A stretch of 64,000 bases of DNA from Cinclus cinclus (GCF_963662255.1 NC_085046.1:18698809-18762808), one strand, 5' to 3'; positions 1 to 13,978 are shown, counted from the stretch's first letter. Program-made: numbers and translations. The notes: a model not told the origin generated them from the letters alone.

Positions 1-928
1 AGAAAACTTAAATTGAATGCATATTTCTTATCAAATTAGGTGAGCTTAATAACCTGTTTGCAATATCCTTTGTCTTTTATTATATATAACAAGGAAAATT
101 TTAAGAAACTTGTAACACTAACATAATGATTCCCCTGGAAATCCCCATCTTTCAAGAGTGTTATCAGTGATTGTGGAATAAGTTTGTGTTTCCTAGACAA
201 CAGGCAGCATCACAAACAGAAAGCATTATTAAAATGGCAAGCAAAAAACCAAGCCACGATGTTCAGCTTTGAAGGAGATTCTTCCCACTAGGGTGTTTTT
301 TATTTTGGAGGGATTATTTTTGGTTTCTGCATTCATTTAATGCAGTACTTTGTTACGACACGGGGTGATGTCATTCAGCACCCATGGTCATAACTTACCT
401 GAATGTATGAAAAAAATCTTTTTGCTCTCTTTTAATAGGACTAGGCAAGAAAATAAGGCCACTGTTATGGTTAGCTGTATTTAAGGGTCTTATTTTTGTT
501 TACAAAGAACTGAAAGATAACAAGACATGTCAAGTATTACTTACTTCAACCAAAGTAGCAGGTTCATTTGGAAGAATGGAGCACCGTAATTGTTTTTAGA
601 GTAGGACAGGATACAAGAAGGGGCAAACAATTTTTACAACACACGTGGAGTAAGAAACATCTCCATATAATTATTCCAGTTCTGTAGAGCAGGATCTACA
701 ATGTCTTTGAGAAAAATATTCATTCTCTTGTTATACCTGAATTGATCCACATTTCGCCATTTGCAACACTACAAAAAGAAACACCCCAAGAGATGTCAAT
801 TTTTACACACTCTATAGCAACTGGCTTCTCCAAAAACCCGTTGCTGTTAAGAGAAAAATGTTCAGATCAGAAATGCATTTCAGAGAAATACAGATCTCTC
901 CTTCCCAATGCATGAGGCCTCTAAAATA

Positions 929-1400
929 GGAAGGACATTGACCTGCTAGAATGAGTCTAGAAGAGAGCAACAACGTTGATCACAGGGCTGGAGCCCCTCT
1001 CTCATGAAAGGCTGAGAGAATTGGGGTTGTTCAGTCTGGAAAAGAGAAGGCTGCAGGAAAACCCTATTCAGACTTTCCACACTTAACAGAAGCCTATAAG
1101 AAAGATGGAACAAGACCTTTTATCAAAGCCTGTAGTGACAGAACATAGGGAAATGGTTTTAAATTGAAAGAGAATAGATTAATGTTGGATATAAGGAATA
1201 AGTTTTTAACAGTGATGCTGGTGAGTCACTAGAATAGACTGTCAAGAGAAATTGAGAATTGTTCACTGGAAGTGTTCAAGGTCTGGTTGGATGGGGCTTT
1301 GTGCAACCTTGCATCTAATGCAAGGTGTTCCTGCCCATGTGAGTGGGGCTGCACAGAGTAATCTTTAAAGGTCCCTTTCCAACTCAAATCATTCCATGAA
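929..1400 (+). mobile_element. CR1 LINE 3' fragment, 5'-truncated
   Basis: The block follows the 3' part of avian CR1 almost from end to end. Recognisable landmarks in order are the gagtctagaagagagcaac stretch, tgagagaattggggttgttc, gtagtgacagaacatagg, gaagtgttcaaggtctgg with ttggatggggctt, cctgcccatg, and the final aaggtccctttccaactc. It ends cattccatga, a decayed copy of the terminal octamer repeat of CR1. It is 5'-truncated, as most CR1 copies are, and lies antisense to PLXDC2. Substitutions and small indels suggest an old copy. Confidence 0.93.
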
Positions 1401-2229
1401 TAAAGACCACTGCAAAAGTGTTTTCTTGCTGAAGTGTGAGTGAATCAGTGCAATGCTGGGAGCTCAGTGCTGCTTCTCCAACTCTGTGGTGCTCTGTCTC
1501 TGTGAATGTTCGAAAGAACAAGAAATACTTTACAAAGCAAAAAGAAATTATGACATAGTATTCCAGGAATGAAGAGAATTTTTTTTTCAGTCTCCCCTAC
1601 TTTTCCCTAAATTTGAAGAGCTTCATTAGCAACTTCTGTCCCCATCTCTAAGCAGGACTGGACCGATTTTCCAGATGTACTGAATACTCATAAATCCATT
1701 ACAATTTATTCATACTGCTCTGGCTCAAATCTAATGGTTTTGAGGATATTCAGCACATCAGAATACCAAGCCAAATATTTAGACATGAAATCAAGCCACT
1801 CCATAAATTCCTCCACTTGAGGCAGTTACTGCAGTTACATATCTAAGCGAATTCAACCCAATGTACTCCGAGCTAGGAGGGATTAACAAATCTTGATTTT
1901 ATCTTATATCTAAATGGTGTCAATTTTAAGGCTCCAAAGAGTAAATGAATAAAAATGTATCCCAGGTGCACTCATTTACAGTTCTTAAGTCTTTTTTTAA
2001 AAACTAGTGAATTACAGGGGTGAGCAACATTTCCGGGGTTAATTTTTTTTCCACCAGGAATTAACCAACCACCAAAAATTGAATGCAACATGCAAGGACT
2101 TGGAACATCTCTTTCAAACGTGAGACAGTCTTGAGAAGACTCTGCCTTAAAAAAAAGTGCATTAAACCCTGGGTATTGCTTATTTAACATTTTCCACTGA
2201 TCCATAGTGACTCCAAACATTATTATCAG

Positions 2230-2540
2230 AAAGCAGCTTTATCAGCAATGCGATAGTCTCCTGGCAAATCTGTTTGTGAACTTCCTTTGAGGCACATGTC
2301 ACTTGATGTCAACCATAGAAGCTACTGTTTTGCTGCCTTGTTGAGTTAGAGTTCTGGAAACTGTCATTTCAGTGCAGCACCCGCTTTCCTGACTGCATTT
2401 TTAAGACCTTAATTTAGTAGCATGGTGATAATTCCCTGTTGCCATTAAAACATTGGAGCAGATCTGATTTGCTGCGCTGTTTATGCCATCTGTCAAAACA
2501 GCTATTTTATAACAACTTCATTTTCAAGTGATGACCAAAC
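2230..2540. promoter_or_regulatory. Possible conserved non-coding element
   Basis: This is compositionally balanced, unique-looking sequence without repeats. It has several transcription-factor-like words close together: TTAATTTAG, GCCATTAAAA, and GCCATCTGTCA (an E-box beside a TGIF/Meis-like site). This is pattern recognition only; no conservation could be tested. Confidence 0.22.
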
Positions 2541-2895
2541 TCAGCTCCGAGGAAAGCAATAATAAAGGCGTTCTAGGAAATGAAAATAGGGACATTTATG
2601 AAATGCAAGGAATTTCAGGATTTGTGTGGAACTCTGGAGTACTGGTTCAGGGAGAAAAAGGAGATTGAATGTCTCTACACATATAGCAATGATGGCTTGG
2701 CAGTGGTAACAAGAAAGCTGTCAGAACCCTTCCAGTGAACTGTATGTAGCCAGAAGGGAGTTGGAGATGCCATCCTACTGACCAAATGCCATTTACCTAT
2801 ATTTGGCAGTGAATATTTGAATGACAAGAAATGTCCACTCAGTGCATGACACGAAATACATTGCTCTTTCTCTTAATGAGAGTTCAATGAGGATT

Positions 2896-2942
2896 AATGA
2901 TGATGATGGTGATGATGATGAAGATAATAATAATAATAATAA
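2896..2942. repeat. TGA/ATA trinucleotide microsatellite
   Basis: An imperfect run of TGA units (tgatgatgatggtgatgatgatgaa) passes into about six ATA/AAT units. Confidence 0.9.
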
Positions 2943-3159
2943 ATGAGATAACCTGAATACAGAAAATTTACCAAGGTTTAACCTGTAAAAGCTGGAAACA
3001 TAATGGAAAATTATTGGGAAGAAAAGGGGCAAAGTTTGCACAGAAAAATCTTTTTACCAGGTTGAGTTGTAGTATGACAATCAAGAGCATTGAAATGCAC
3101 AACATATGTAATTTAAACCAATATTTTCCTAATATTTTTGGCTCTGTAAGAGCATGATT

Positions 3160-3201
3160 CTCTGCGAGAACAGATTTTTTCTCTGCGAGAACAGATTTTT
3201 T
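3160..3201. repeat. Exact 21-bp tandem duplication
   Basis: The unit beginning ctctgcgagaacag and ending in six T is present twice, back to back, at 3160-3180 and 3181-3201 with no mismatch, which points to a recent duplication. Confidence 0.95.
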
Positions 3202-6200
3202 GGAAACGAAAGGCATTCCAGAAATTTGAAATGACTTTGTAAATACCATGTAATGATTTAGCTCAGTTAAAAGGTTTATTAACTCATCTAAATAAAAGGT
3301 TAATCTGGAAAATTAAATAGAAAATTGAAGAGGCAGAACTCTTTTTTAACTTCAGCCATTAAAGGACCATCACATTATGAAAAAGATTAAGACAATTGCT
3401 AGGATATTTGAATTACTGAAAGAAGAATTAGAACATTTTAAAGGGGAATTTCTTTCCAAAGTGAGATAGGAAGAAAAAAAATATAATTTAAAAAAAAAAC
3501 CAAAAAATCAAAAAACAACTGGAACTCTGTGTCTGTCCAATAACTCTAACCACAGAATGATTTTTGGAGGAAAAAATGTTTATCTTTCTGCTTGGTCTGG
3601 TTTTGCCTCCCTTTACCACAGAGCAGACTCCAATTTGGTTCCTTCACCCTTCAAATATCACTTTCTTGCCACACCATGCTGTCTGGGGAAAGACTGAATT
3701 TTCCTTACTTCATTATCTTTCACTTTCAAATGCAGAACTTAATCACAGTTCAAAATGCTTATGAAGTTCATGTGAAGTGTCATTGGGAGTGACTGTGGTA
3801 TGCATCTGTAAGGTATTTGAACAGCATTTGTGCTTATCACTTAGCTCAATACTCCTAATCATATATCTGAATTCTAGCATAAATTTGTTCTCTGTATTTA
3901 TCCTTTACTTAAATATTGCTTAATTAACCTCTACTTTTGAATAGGATGATAATTTGATTAGTCAGTAGAGATTTGCTCCCATCTTCTTCTTGTAAAGTAA
4001 AAATAGCTGACTAGATGAATACAAGGATTTTAAACTAAAATTAGCCTGCACTATTTTAATGTTTATGAAGAATTTGAATGTTCTGAAGGCATAGTTAATA
4101 GCTGATGCAACACTGAATTCCACCACTGTCTTAACATTGTGTACTGCTCAAAATTTAAAACATTCAGGTAATGATAAGAATGATCAGATGGAGCAAAATT
4201 CAGAAGTCAATCTTCAGCCTGACAATGGTTCCACAATTTTATTGGGTGGAAAGTTTGGAAAACTATAGCTACATGCTCTGTAAAATACTCCTGAAATATC
4301 AAGTAAACATAGAAGTAAAAGATGTTAAAACCCAAGATGCTATTTTACAGAAAAGGACTGAACGTGCATAAGCCTCAATATTTGTAATTCTGACACAACA
4401 TTTGAATAGGCAGTAGGAAATAAAGACTCCCATAGGGAGTTCTTTCTGTTGAAAGAGGCTAAGAATAAAACTGGGATAAAAGAAGCAAGTTTTATTTTCA
4501 ATTCCACTTGAAAGGAAATGTTCGAATTATGGTTAAAGAGAAACTTGGCAGAGTTCTGATTAAAGAAGAATAGGAAGATATTTTCTATAAACTTAATGTC
4601 AGTTACAACAATAAAGGAAACATGCTGAAAAGTACATAAAGAATAAAAAAATAGGCTTTTGCTAAAGGCTCTGCTTTGAAAAGTTAGAAGGAAAGAGATA
4701 GTATAAGAGGAGGTTCCTAGAATCAAATTTATGAGATGATACCAGAATTTCCAACAGGATCAGCAGAAATTGATATCAAATGTGTTCTCTGGGAAGAAGC
4801 CACACTGAGATTAGTCTCTCATGCTAGATTACAGTGTCCACTGCTTTGGCTTTGTGCATTTGTACCTGAACAATGTGGGTATAAAGAGCTCACAGCAACA
4901 GAAATTAGCAGAGAATTCTGGTCTGTTGGCACTGTTACGGGTTTGGCATACATACGAGTAATTTCTCAGGGTTTGAGGCAAAGAGCTCTGCAGTACCACT
5001 GGATGTACTTTACATTCTGGTTAGTGATCCTAACAAGCACAATTTAGCCCTTCTTTCTAGCATGATTCTCTGAACTATTTTCTATCTTTGAATATTCAGC
5101 TGACATTGACAATACCTCCGAAATACAATAAGTGTTGCCTACCCATTGATTTACTTTCATTTTAAAAGTAAAAATATGAAAGTTTCTTTTGGAGAAAATA
5201 TTTCTTTTTCCACTTTAGAGATAAGGAAACAGAACATAGGAGACATGGAAGGATCAGCTGAGATAACACAGAATTTGCAACAGAACCTAGAATTAAGCCC
5301 AGATTTTCTGAAAACCATGCACTATTTCACAGCTTCCGTGTTTCCCATAGTTCACAGACATATGAATGGTAGAACTGGGAATTAAATTGAAAAACATCAA
5401 GTCTCAGGTGGTGTGTACCAAGGCACAGATCTCATTCACACATTGCCCATGCTCCCTTTTTTATTCAGGAACTGTAACTGGGATTTTACTCCTTTGGAAA
5501 ACATTGCACTGATAAACATTAACAACTAGTAGAGTCCTTGTGACAGGATAGCAATGACTTGGTGCCTAGAGATTGTATAAAATATGGCTGTTCACATGTC
5601 TGTCATCACACACGAACCCCTGGTAATCATACAGTGTACACCACGGCTGATTCAGTACCAGTGGGTATCAGCATCCACTGAGCTGCTAGAAAGAAAATTG
5701 CAGCAATGGTGTGGTTGTAGTGCTGGGTTACTGCTCCTGCTATATCTCATTCACAACTCTACAAAGAATAAGAACTCAAAGGAAGGACAAACTATGACAG
5801 ACAAAGGAGGCATAGAGTGATAAACTCACTCTGCATAATCCAACATTTATATGCTTATAAAGGTATGTGAATTAGGGCTAAGAAAAACATCTTCTGTTAA
5901 AACTCAGTGAACTCTTGAGATAGAGAGCAAAACAAGGAAGGACATGGATCATCCTGTAACTGATTATGTTCAAAGCAACTTAAAGCTCAGAAAGTTGTTC
6001 CCTAAATTAGAGTCTTAATTGCAACTCATTTTTTATTCTAAAATTGAGCTCAGTTCTAAAGTCAACATTGAGCAGGAGCAGCCACCAGAAGAGATACAAA
6101 AAGAATTACAGAACAGTAGGGGCTCATCTGTTTCTTAATTAATGGTACATATTGATATTTGTTGTGATAGCCAGTGATTTCATTAATGCATTATGATAAT

Positions 6201-9200
6201 GCAGATATTGGAAGAGTTAATAGATCTGAATAGAAGGGGAACTAAAGGTGACATTTAAGGAAGAATACTGACAAAATTTCATTTATTTCCCTGAAGCTGG
6301 GAATATCTTCTACAGGGACACGTTAGAGAGTCCCCCAGTTTACATGACTGGAAAGATTGAGAAATATATATGCTATAAAAAATCTGAAGACTATGTTGGG
6401 AAATAGAGCAGTTTTCTTTAGCAGGTCCTAATCTCATATAGTCCAAAATTTGTGAAGAGACATACAAATTTCAGGTTTGTTGAAATAATTTTTGACAATG
6501 TTACATAAGAATATGTATTTAGCAACATGTAAAAGTAAAAATATGCTAAAAAGAGAGACTTTTCATTAATGGTACTTCATTATGGAATGATACCTAGGAG
6601 GCTATGAGGCAAATATGATCTCAGTGATGCTCATTTTATACTGAGTACAACCAAAAGAGGTTAGCACTTCTGGAAAGCAATTAAGATAATCATGATCATT
6701 CTATACTAGTACAATAAACATGCTCAGAAATGTTCTTTGGCACTGAAGACTACTGGCACACAATGGCCTATGCCTGAACAAGCAACCTCTCTCAGCCTGG
6801 AAAAGGAGGAGGCTGCACATAAATAACCAGCTGGGAACAACCCTCGGAACAGTGTGGGAACTGTTCTGGACAGTGCTCCTGGGCATGGACTGAAATCACA
6901 CCAGGAAACATCACAACTGTTTTAATGGCACATACAATGGTTCTATAATGCCCAGGAAGCTTCCCAGGCTGTTTTTAATTTGCAACACTATGTAAAAAGA
7001 TACTTTGTCTGAGAAGATGAGCAATGCTTGTAAAAGTGACTGGGGCTACCATTCTGTATTATATTTCAATGAAACATGAGAAAAAGAAAATTTGATAAAG
7101 TACAAAAACTTTCCAATAAAATATGTTGGTTGATTCCATTAAAAACCACTTGACTTATTTTATGTATGTATACATTTATTTATTTATCCTGGTTTTAGAC
7201 ATTTCCCTTGAAATGAGAACAAAGGGTATTAAGAATGATCATAAAGAATTTGGTGGAAGATAGATTTCTCCATAGTAATGCAGTGGGTTGAATGCTTATA
7301 TGAAAGGAAAAAAATCTAGTGCTAGAAAAAAGGAGATTAACATCCATCCTAAAAATTATCCTAGAATCAGGTGTGATAATCTGGGATGCCTGTTTCCACA
7401 GATGTATCCAGGTGTTTTGACATTCCTGAATTGCTTTGTTCTCAGTTTCTGTTGTTCCACTATTTTTTTTAAACACTTGGAATAAGGAAACAAGGGTACC
7501 AGTTGAGAAAATCATTATATAGGCCAACAATTTAGGCTACAATGGGTAGGTATTTTCTGGCTTCTGAAATATAGTCTCATGAACACTCAAATATTTGATT
7601 AAAGGTACACAGCAAGTAACTTATTGGAACATAGCATTCCTGGTAATCAAGGAAGGTGTTAGGAACTACAAATTAAGTTCATGTCAGACATGAAAGGAAA
7701 GAAATCTAGTACCTTGTTCCTCACTAAATTATTCTACTGAGACGGTCTACGAGACAGAATGAACCTACTGCACAATCATCATTTTCACTAATCCATTTAT
7801 AAACTTTTTCTGTAACTGAACTTACGTGAAAAAATCATCCTGAAGTTATAAAACTTGTGTTGGCCAAATTTGTGCATTTTCTAATACATCATTTTTGGGA
7901 CAGAAAAAAATGTCCAATTTGTTCTTCTGTTGTAAGCAGTAAACTTGATTTATTTCAGGCCATTGGAAGAGAAGATAAGATGCCGTGCAAAACAGCAGTA
8001 GCACAGCTCTATGTACAGCAATGCATAAAAGCCCTGTAAAATGAGAAATGATGGATAATGGAACTATCCTGTTACAGTATTATCCTATCCTTTTTTGATT
8101 GCAAATTCATTTAGGACTAGAAAAACTAATTAGTTTAGTCTGGAGCAGTTTACTTGTATATTTGGCTCAGAAACTGCAGTTTGGGGTCTAACAGTTCTTG
8201 AAACTATGAACCTACTTATGTTGTTTTTTTTTTATTTTCCCTTCAACTTTCATATTAGAACTTTGAAGTTCTAAAATGTTTAAAGTCAAAACATATATCC
8301 TGCCATATTTGCTTAGAGTAGCGACCATGAACTATTTCAGAATCCACTGTTTTCATTAGTGGAAGATAGTCAGCTCAGTTATGACTCTTTCAGTAGCACA
8401 GGAATAGTAGTTAGCACAAAATAGTATAAAGAACTATACATGACAGCCAACAGAGAGAGAGCAGGATAAAAATATCAGTAGTTTAGCAAATAAAGATAAC
8501 ACTTGCAAATTAATGTTAGTTAGGTTAAGGAAAATGCAGCAAATTTCAGAGGCGTGAAAAAGATATAATTTGGGACTTTACCCACAACAAGAAATGGAAG
8601 TAACAGCCTGAGTGTCGAGAAGATAAGCTGAGTAGAAACAATGCTGTAGACATGATATTAAATTACCTCACTGTTTTTTGGTACAATACATTGTAGTGAG
8701 ACAATCAATGAGAAGTTTGTGACCCCAGCTGCATTCCTGTCTTTGAGCATGGGTTCACACAGTGATGGTTCCTATCTGAAGATGTCAAAACCTTCTTAAA
8801 GCTCTTTATCTGAATGCAGGTAAAGCGAGTACAGTTTATGCCTTATGTTGCAACCTCCCTCTCAGTATTTTTTATGCAGTCTTGTGTCTAAGTAACAAAC
8901 CTACTTTTTCTATTTTTTCTCATTTGTGTTCTGTATTCATCTATTCATCATCTACCTGTATTTCACATTTCATGTACTACAAAAATTATCATACTAACCA
9001 CTTTTTATTGCAATTTATTTAATGCAGTGATGCTATGTCTTTAATTGTTATCAGAAAAGTCTGTTTTATTTGAAATTTGAATTTGAATATCCCTTGCATT
9101 CTTTGTATTATACAATTAAAGCCCAATTGTTATGGTAGATGACCATTTGAGGTATTTATTTGTGAATCAGAAAGTATAATGTCCTGTGTAGGAACCCACA

Positions 9201-12126
9201 GGGAAGAGACAGCCTACACACAGAATGATGTCAAGAAGCCTGAGACAAGTTTTATAAAATGTCTAGGATAAGTATAAATTGAATCATAAGGCATCTGCGG
9301 AACCCTTTCATGGGTGACTGTCACCCTTCTGCAATCCAGTATGAATTTGTTTGAATTAAAATGTAGCTATTAATGTAAGAAATGAACAGATGAAAATGAA
9401 ACAAAACAGAAAAGAATTTTGGGCTGAAATGTGACTGAATGCAGTATAGTTCTGTCAGAATAAACCCCAAAGTTTAATCCCAGAGTAAACGCCTCTTTAA
9501 TAAAGCATGGTAATACCCACTGGAATGGCTATCACGCTCAGGATAAACAAACAATGGGGAATTAAGTCTGTACTAAGCTCTCTTGTGATTGGAAAGATTT
9601 ATTACTGGCACAGAAATTGCAGTTCTAGATAAAAATGGTTCATCAAAGACTGAGGTGGGCTTTGTCATATTGTTCTAATGCAATAAATGAAGAATAAAAT
9701 GTTACTAGTGTTTAAAAGAATTGCAACAGAAGTTTCTACAGAAAAGAATTGTACTACTACTTATTCTTCTAGTGTTTTGTCATTATGGTGTCATAGGTGC
9801 ATCTGTGTATTTAAACATGGAAATGAAATACAGATGTTGTCGTATTTCCAAATTAATCAGCAAAGTTAAGTATTATCCAAGGTATATGTAACAGCTGGAT
9901 GTCTTCTATCCCTCTCAATGAAATTTAAGTGCTTAACTGTCCTCTGTATCTTTGATGACTACTTATTGCATTTATATTAAAAAAAAAACCCAAAAACCTT
10001 AGGAACGTCATATATTTGGTAATAGACAGTACATGAGACAGACTTTACACGAAGGTCTTAGAACAGTCCAGGCAGTGGTCCTTTCCATATTAACTGTGAT
10101 ATCTGTGTCTTGTCCAAGCTGTGTTGCAAAACTGGATATCACAGAAACCTGAACAGTGGATAACGAACGGTCTGTAAACCCCAGAAGATGCAGCAACAAC
10201 TATGGCAAAAGATGTTACTGTGAACATCCAGTTAGTGAAAACAATCTCACATTTTGAAAAGCAAATTATATTGTAAGAAGCAGGTACATAGAATATTAAT
10301 AGTGTGAGAGAGGTGTCTTAAACTAATCACTGTGTTTATGTCAAGGTTAAGAATCTTCAAAACGCTTTCCCATCTTCAGGTTCAGGATATCATAGAAAAT
10401 ATTTTAACAGAAATACTAGGACTTCAGATTAATGAGAATTGTAGCAATCTTCTGCTCCTTTTCTAGAAATAATTTAAAGTTCTATAACCCAGCCTTGACA
10501 TTCTTAAAAATCTGCATCAGTTATGAGCATACCAGTTGTCCTCATGCTGTTGTGAGTTATTCAGGAAAACAAAGCAAGGTACACATACAATGCTGCAGTT
10601 GCAAGAAAACTGGTTATATCCTGTATGAAAGTAAGATTCAAATTCACTGGATATCACAGTAGATATCAAATCTACTAATTTTAGGATCTGGATAATTTTA
10701 TGGAGCTTCTGAGAACATCAGTGAGTACACTGCAGAAGAATGTGGGGAGAAAAGAAACTTGGGGAATGAATGGTCTGGTCTTGCACTGACTTGTACTAAG
10801 CCCCTGAGAGCTATTGCATGTTCACTGTGTTTCTGCTCAGAGACTGAGCTTTTTAGGTTTATTAGTGTTAATCACAGGAATTATTTCAGACAATTTGTGC
10901 TTGAGGGAATTACAGAAATTCCACAATAATTCTACTGACTCCAGCTACTATCAAATTCCACCAATGTACAAAACAAGTAGAAAGGCTAGTAATCTTATTT
11001 ATCCATGTGAGATTCCCAGTGAATTTCAAATTCCTCTGGCTGCAGGTTAACTTTCAATAAATACATGTTGTGAGCTCAGGATCATCTACATTCCCTAACA
11101 GTACTTCCCAAGGTACTGTTATGTACATTTTACTACTATGCACATCTTTATCACTATTTTTAAGTGTACCTACAGGGTCACTGAAGTTAATGCTCTCTTC
11201 TAAACAGAACTGCCATCCCACTTGAGAATATCTATTACTACAAACTTGTGAGGCTTTTTTCATCAAACAATACCATCAATGAGCTCATTCTGGTTTGAGA
11301 AAATGCTTTGTTCCTTAAACACTTCTGTGCCACTGTCTTTTCTTGCTTTAGTCCCATCAGGCTTACCATGCATACAAAATTCTTAATTATTGAATGCTAA
11401 TTTCCTAACAGTTTCTTTCAGTGCATGAGGGCAAATTAGCTTGTCAAATTAAGAGCAAGCACCTTGGAAAGTATTTTAAGAAGTTGGGTGTGGAGCAATT
11501 TTCTGCTCAATAAAATATAGATCTACTTATTGTATTGTTCCTATCAGTAATGGATCAGGGCTGACAAATTTACCCATTCATTCTTGATACATTTGTTGTA
11601 CTTGATTAAAAAGATCAACTGCTGTCTCAATACAACTTTTAAAATGAAGGAAAAATATGTTGCATTTTAGAGCAAACTCTGACAAAGGGCCATGTTTTCT
11701 GATTCTCAGGTCTGCATGATGATTGCTTCATAATTGGAAAAGAAACTGTATACAGGTTAGAAAAACAGTACTGCCATTACTTTTCATTTCTCACAGGGTA
11801 AAAAATGTGAACTAATTCAACCCTGACTGTTAACGCCCACCTGTTAGGACTCTCGATAGAAAACCCCTACATCTGTAGTGGTATACAAACATCCAGAATC
11901 TGGGAACATTTCTTATGCTGTGTCTGAAGCAGGGTATGATCAGCAAATTCATTAAGTCAGACACATTGATAGCATGGATATATTTAACAGAATACACTAT
12001 ATTTTAAACCTCTAGCCCTTCAAAAGCATCTAAAATGAGATTCTCCTTGTAGTTTGTATATGAAACTATTACACTGATTGGATTATATACGCTCCCTCTG
12101 CTGGTTTATTTAATCCATAGAAATGC

Positions 12127-12152
12127 CTTTTGTTTGTTTGTTTGTTTGTTTA
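12127..12152. repeat. TTTG microsatellite
   Basis: About five to six TTTG units in a row. Confidence 0.9.
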
Positions 12153-12280
12153 TATTTCAATGGCTGAGGTACTGTGACCAATTTTATAGTAACAGCACAC
12201 TACCGTCAAAATAAATAAAACCAGCCAGTCTTCCTCCCATCTTTTAATTTGCAACTGAACTAAGAAATATTCCTAAAGAA

Positions 12281-12357
12281 ATAAAAATAATAATAAAAAA
12301 CAAACAAAAAAAAAAAAAACCAAAACAAAACCAACCAAACAAAAACAACCCAAAAAC
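12281..12357. repeat. A/C-rich low-complexity tract
   Basis: AAT repeats run into a poly-A stretch and then ccaaaacaaaaccaaccaaa-type sequence, with almost no G or T for about 70 bases. Confidence 0.88.
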
Positions 12358-12419
12358 TCCCTTAAAAGTTCAAGTAGTTAAATGAGGAAGTATTTAAAAG
12401 TCAGGATTTTGAACCAGCC

Positions 12420-12770
12420 TTGAGGCTTTATGATGGAGTGCTAACATCAGTGGAGAAGGGAAGTGGATGCCACCTATCTGGAATTCCGTAAGTACTCTGG
12501 CTCAGTTCCCCACATCATCCCTCTCTAAACTGGAGAGGCACAGATTTGGTGGCTGGATGATGTAGTGAACGAGGAACTGGTGAGATGTTTGCATCTGGAA
12601 AGTAGTGGTCAAAGGATCAATGTCCTGATGGAGATCAGTGACAAGAGGTCCCTCAGGGGTCTGTACTGGGACCAGTGCTGCTAAATATCTTTATCAGTGA
12701 CACAGACTGGGATCAAGTGACCCTCAGTGGGTTTGCAGATGACACCAAGCTGAGTGATGTGGTTTGCCTT
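12420..12770 (+). mobile_element. CR1 LINE internal fragment with reverse-transcriptase box
   Basis: This internal CR1 piece includes the reverse-transcriptase region of ORF2. From 12648 one frame reads [16 protein letters not shown] and, 28 codons after its start, [10 protein letters not shown] at 12732 onward, so the catalytic FADD box is intact. The adjoining 12420-12640 has CR1-like words (ggatgatgtagtgaacgagg) but is more decayed. Both ends are truncated and no 3' terminus is attached, so it is dead sequence. It lies antisense to PLXDC2. Confidence 0.88.
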
Positions 12771-13928
12771 TCCCACTCTCCAGTGGAATCCACAACCCTC
12801 CAATAAAAGCTATCCAATAAAACCTGAGGAAAACGTAGATATCAAATAAGCTATGTGTTTTGTATTTGGATTTAATTTTTTTTTTTTTGCAAATCCAGAG
12901 GCTTCTCTAGTCAGATTAGTAATTATTTTTATGGTTTTATAAATTCTGTAGGGAAGGTGCTTTGCTCAGCTGATAAATATTTTAGTTTACATTAGACTGC
13001 TACTTGCAAATACTACAATATTTGAGTCAAAACTTTTTTAAAATGAAAACAGGTCTTATCAATGGGGATATACAGATCAACAAACAAAAACCATAATCTT
13101 CTTCTTCTATCTGATAGAAAAAATTTCTAGACATAAACTCATATTTGAAACTTAACATGTTTCCAATTTCCTTGTAAAGGAAGAAGAACAAACAAGACAC
13201 TTTGAACTTTTCCAGAAGTTTAGAAGACAAGTAATAGGAATTCTTTTTTATCTCTATTACCATAAGCACACTGTGGAAAAATGTCACTTCATATTTCAAC
13301 TGTAACTTGCTTTCTTAAACAATGCAGGTGCCTAAAGATTCTCCCTTCCCTGCTTTCCAGCTAATCAGCATGGAATGCAAAATAACTTGTTTCTTTATTA
13401 CCTGCTTAGATGGGAATTGTGATTATCATAATAAAAGATTAGAAGTATCAAGCCTTAAATCACATTACTGTTACTATTCCCAGACACATTTCTGATTTTT
13501 CACTTTGCTCAGAGCACATTCCATAAATCCCAGCTATAACCTGTTCATTTACACAACTAGTGCTATTGTGGGAACCCAGGATTAAGCATTGAAGTAAAAT
13601 GTACCATAAATGGGATTCTTTCTTTTTGTTTTAGTTCAGGATTGCTTTGAGAGTATAAGAAGCTTTGGGAACTGTGCACACAAGGGCAGTATGACTCCCT
13701 AAAGTGCATGGAGTGTCCTGGCTCATCACGGCACTCAGAAAGTCCTGGAATTTGTACAGTCTCCTTCAGGGCACTTTTCAAACTGGGGGTTTGCACTCTA
13801 TGGGCCAATACCATAAACTGGTATGATTTCAAACCACATTATTCAATGCACACTCTGGAAAACAGAGACTCTTAAGGATAAGAGTGCAAAATCTCCCTTC
13901 TTTTCAGACTCAGTGAAGTCCCCAGCAG

Positions 13929-13978
13929 GGCTGCCTGGAAAGCAGTGCCAGGAGCTAATCCTGAGTCTCCAGGCAGCC
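13929..13978. repeat. 11-bp inverted repeat in a GC-richer patch
   Basis: GGCTGCCTGGA at 13929-13939 is matched by TCCAGGCAGCC at 13968-13978 with a 28-base loop. It sits in a locally GC-richer stretch (about 13840-14260) that I cannot assign to any gene or transposon. Confidence 0.6.

Noticed and set aside
4340..4726. 128-codon minus-strand open frame, the longest in the window
   Set aside because: Its composition is Phe/Leu/Ser-rich as expected from AT-rich DNA. No domain, signal or splice context supports a gene.
6187..6203. 8-base-arm inverted repeat TGCATTAT/ATAATGCA
   Set aside because: Arms this short and AT-rich are common by chance.
6780..6890. Possible CR1 piece (tctctcagcctggaaaagga)
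   Set aside because: Only about 25 bases resemble CR1 and the flanks do not continue the match.
10129..10665. Repeated word ggatatcacag at two places 500 bases apart
   Set aside because: It is too short, and the flanks do not match.
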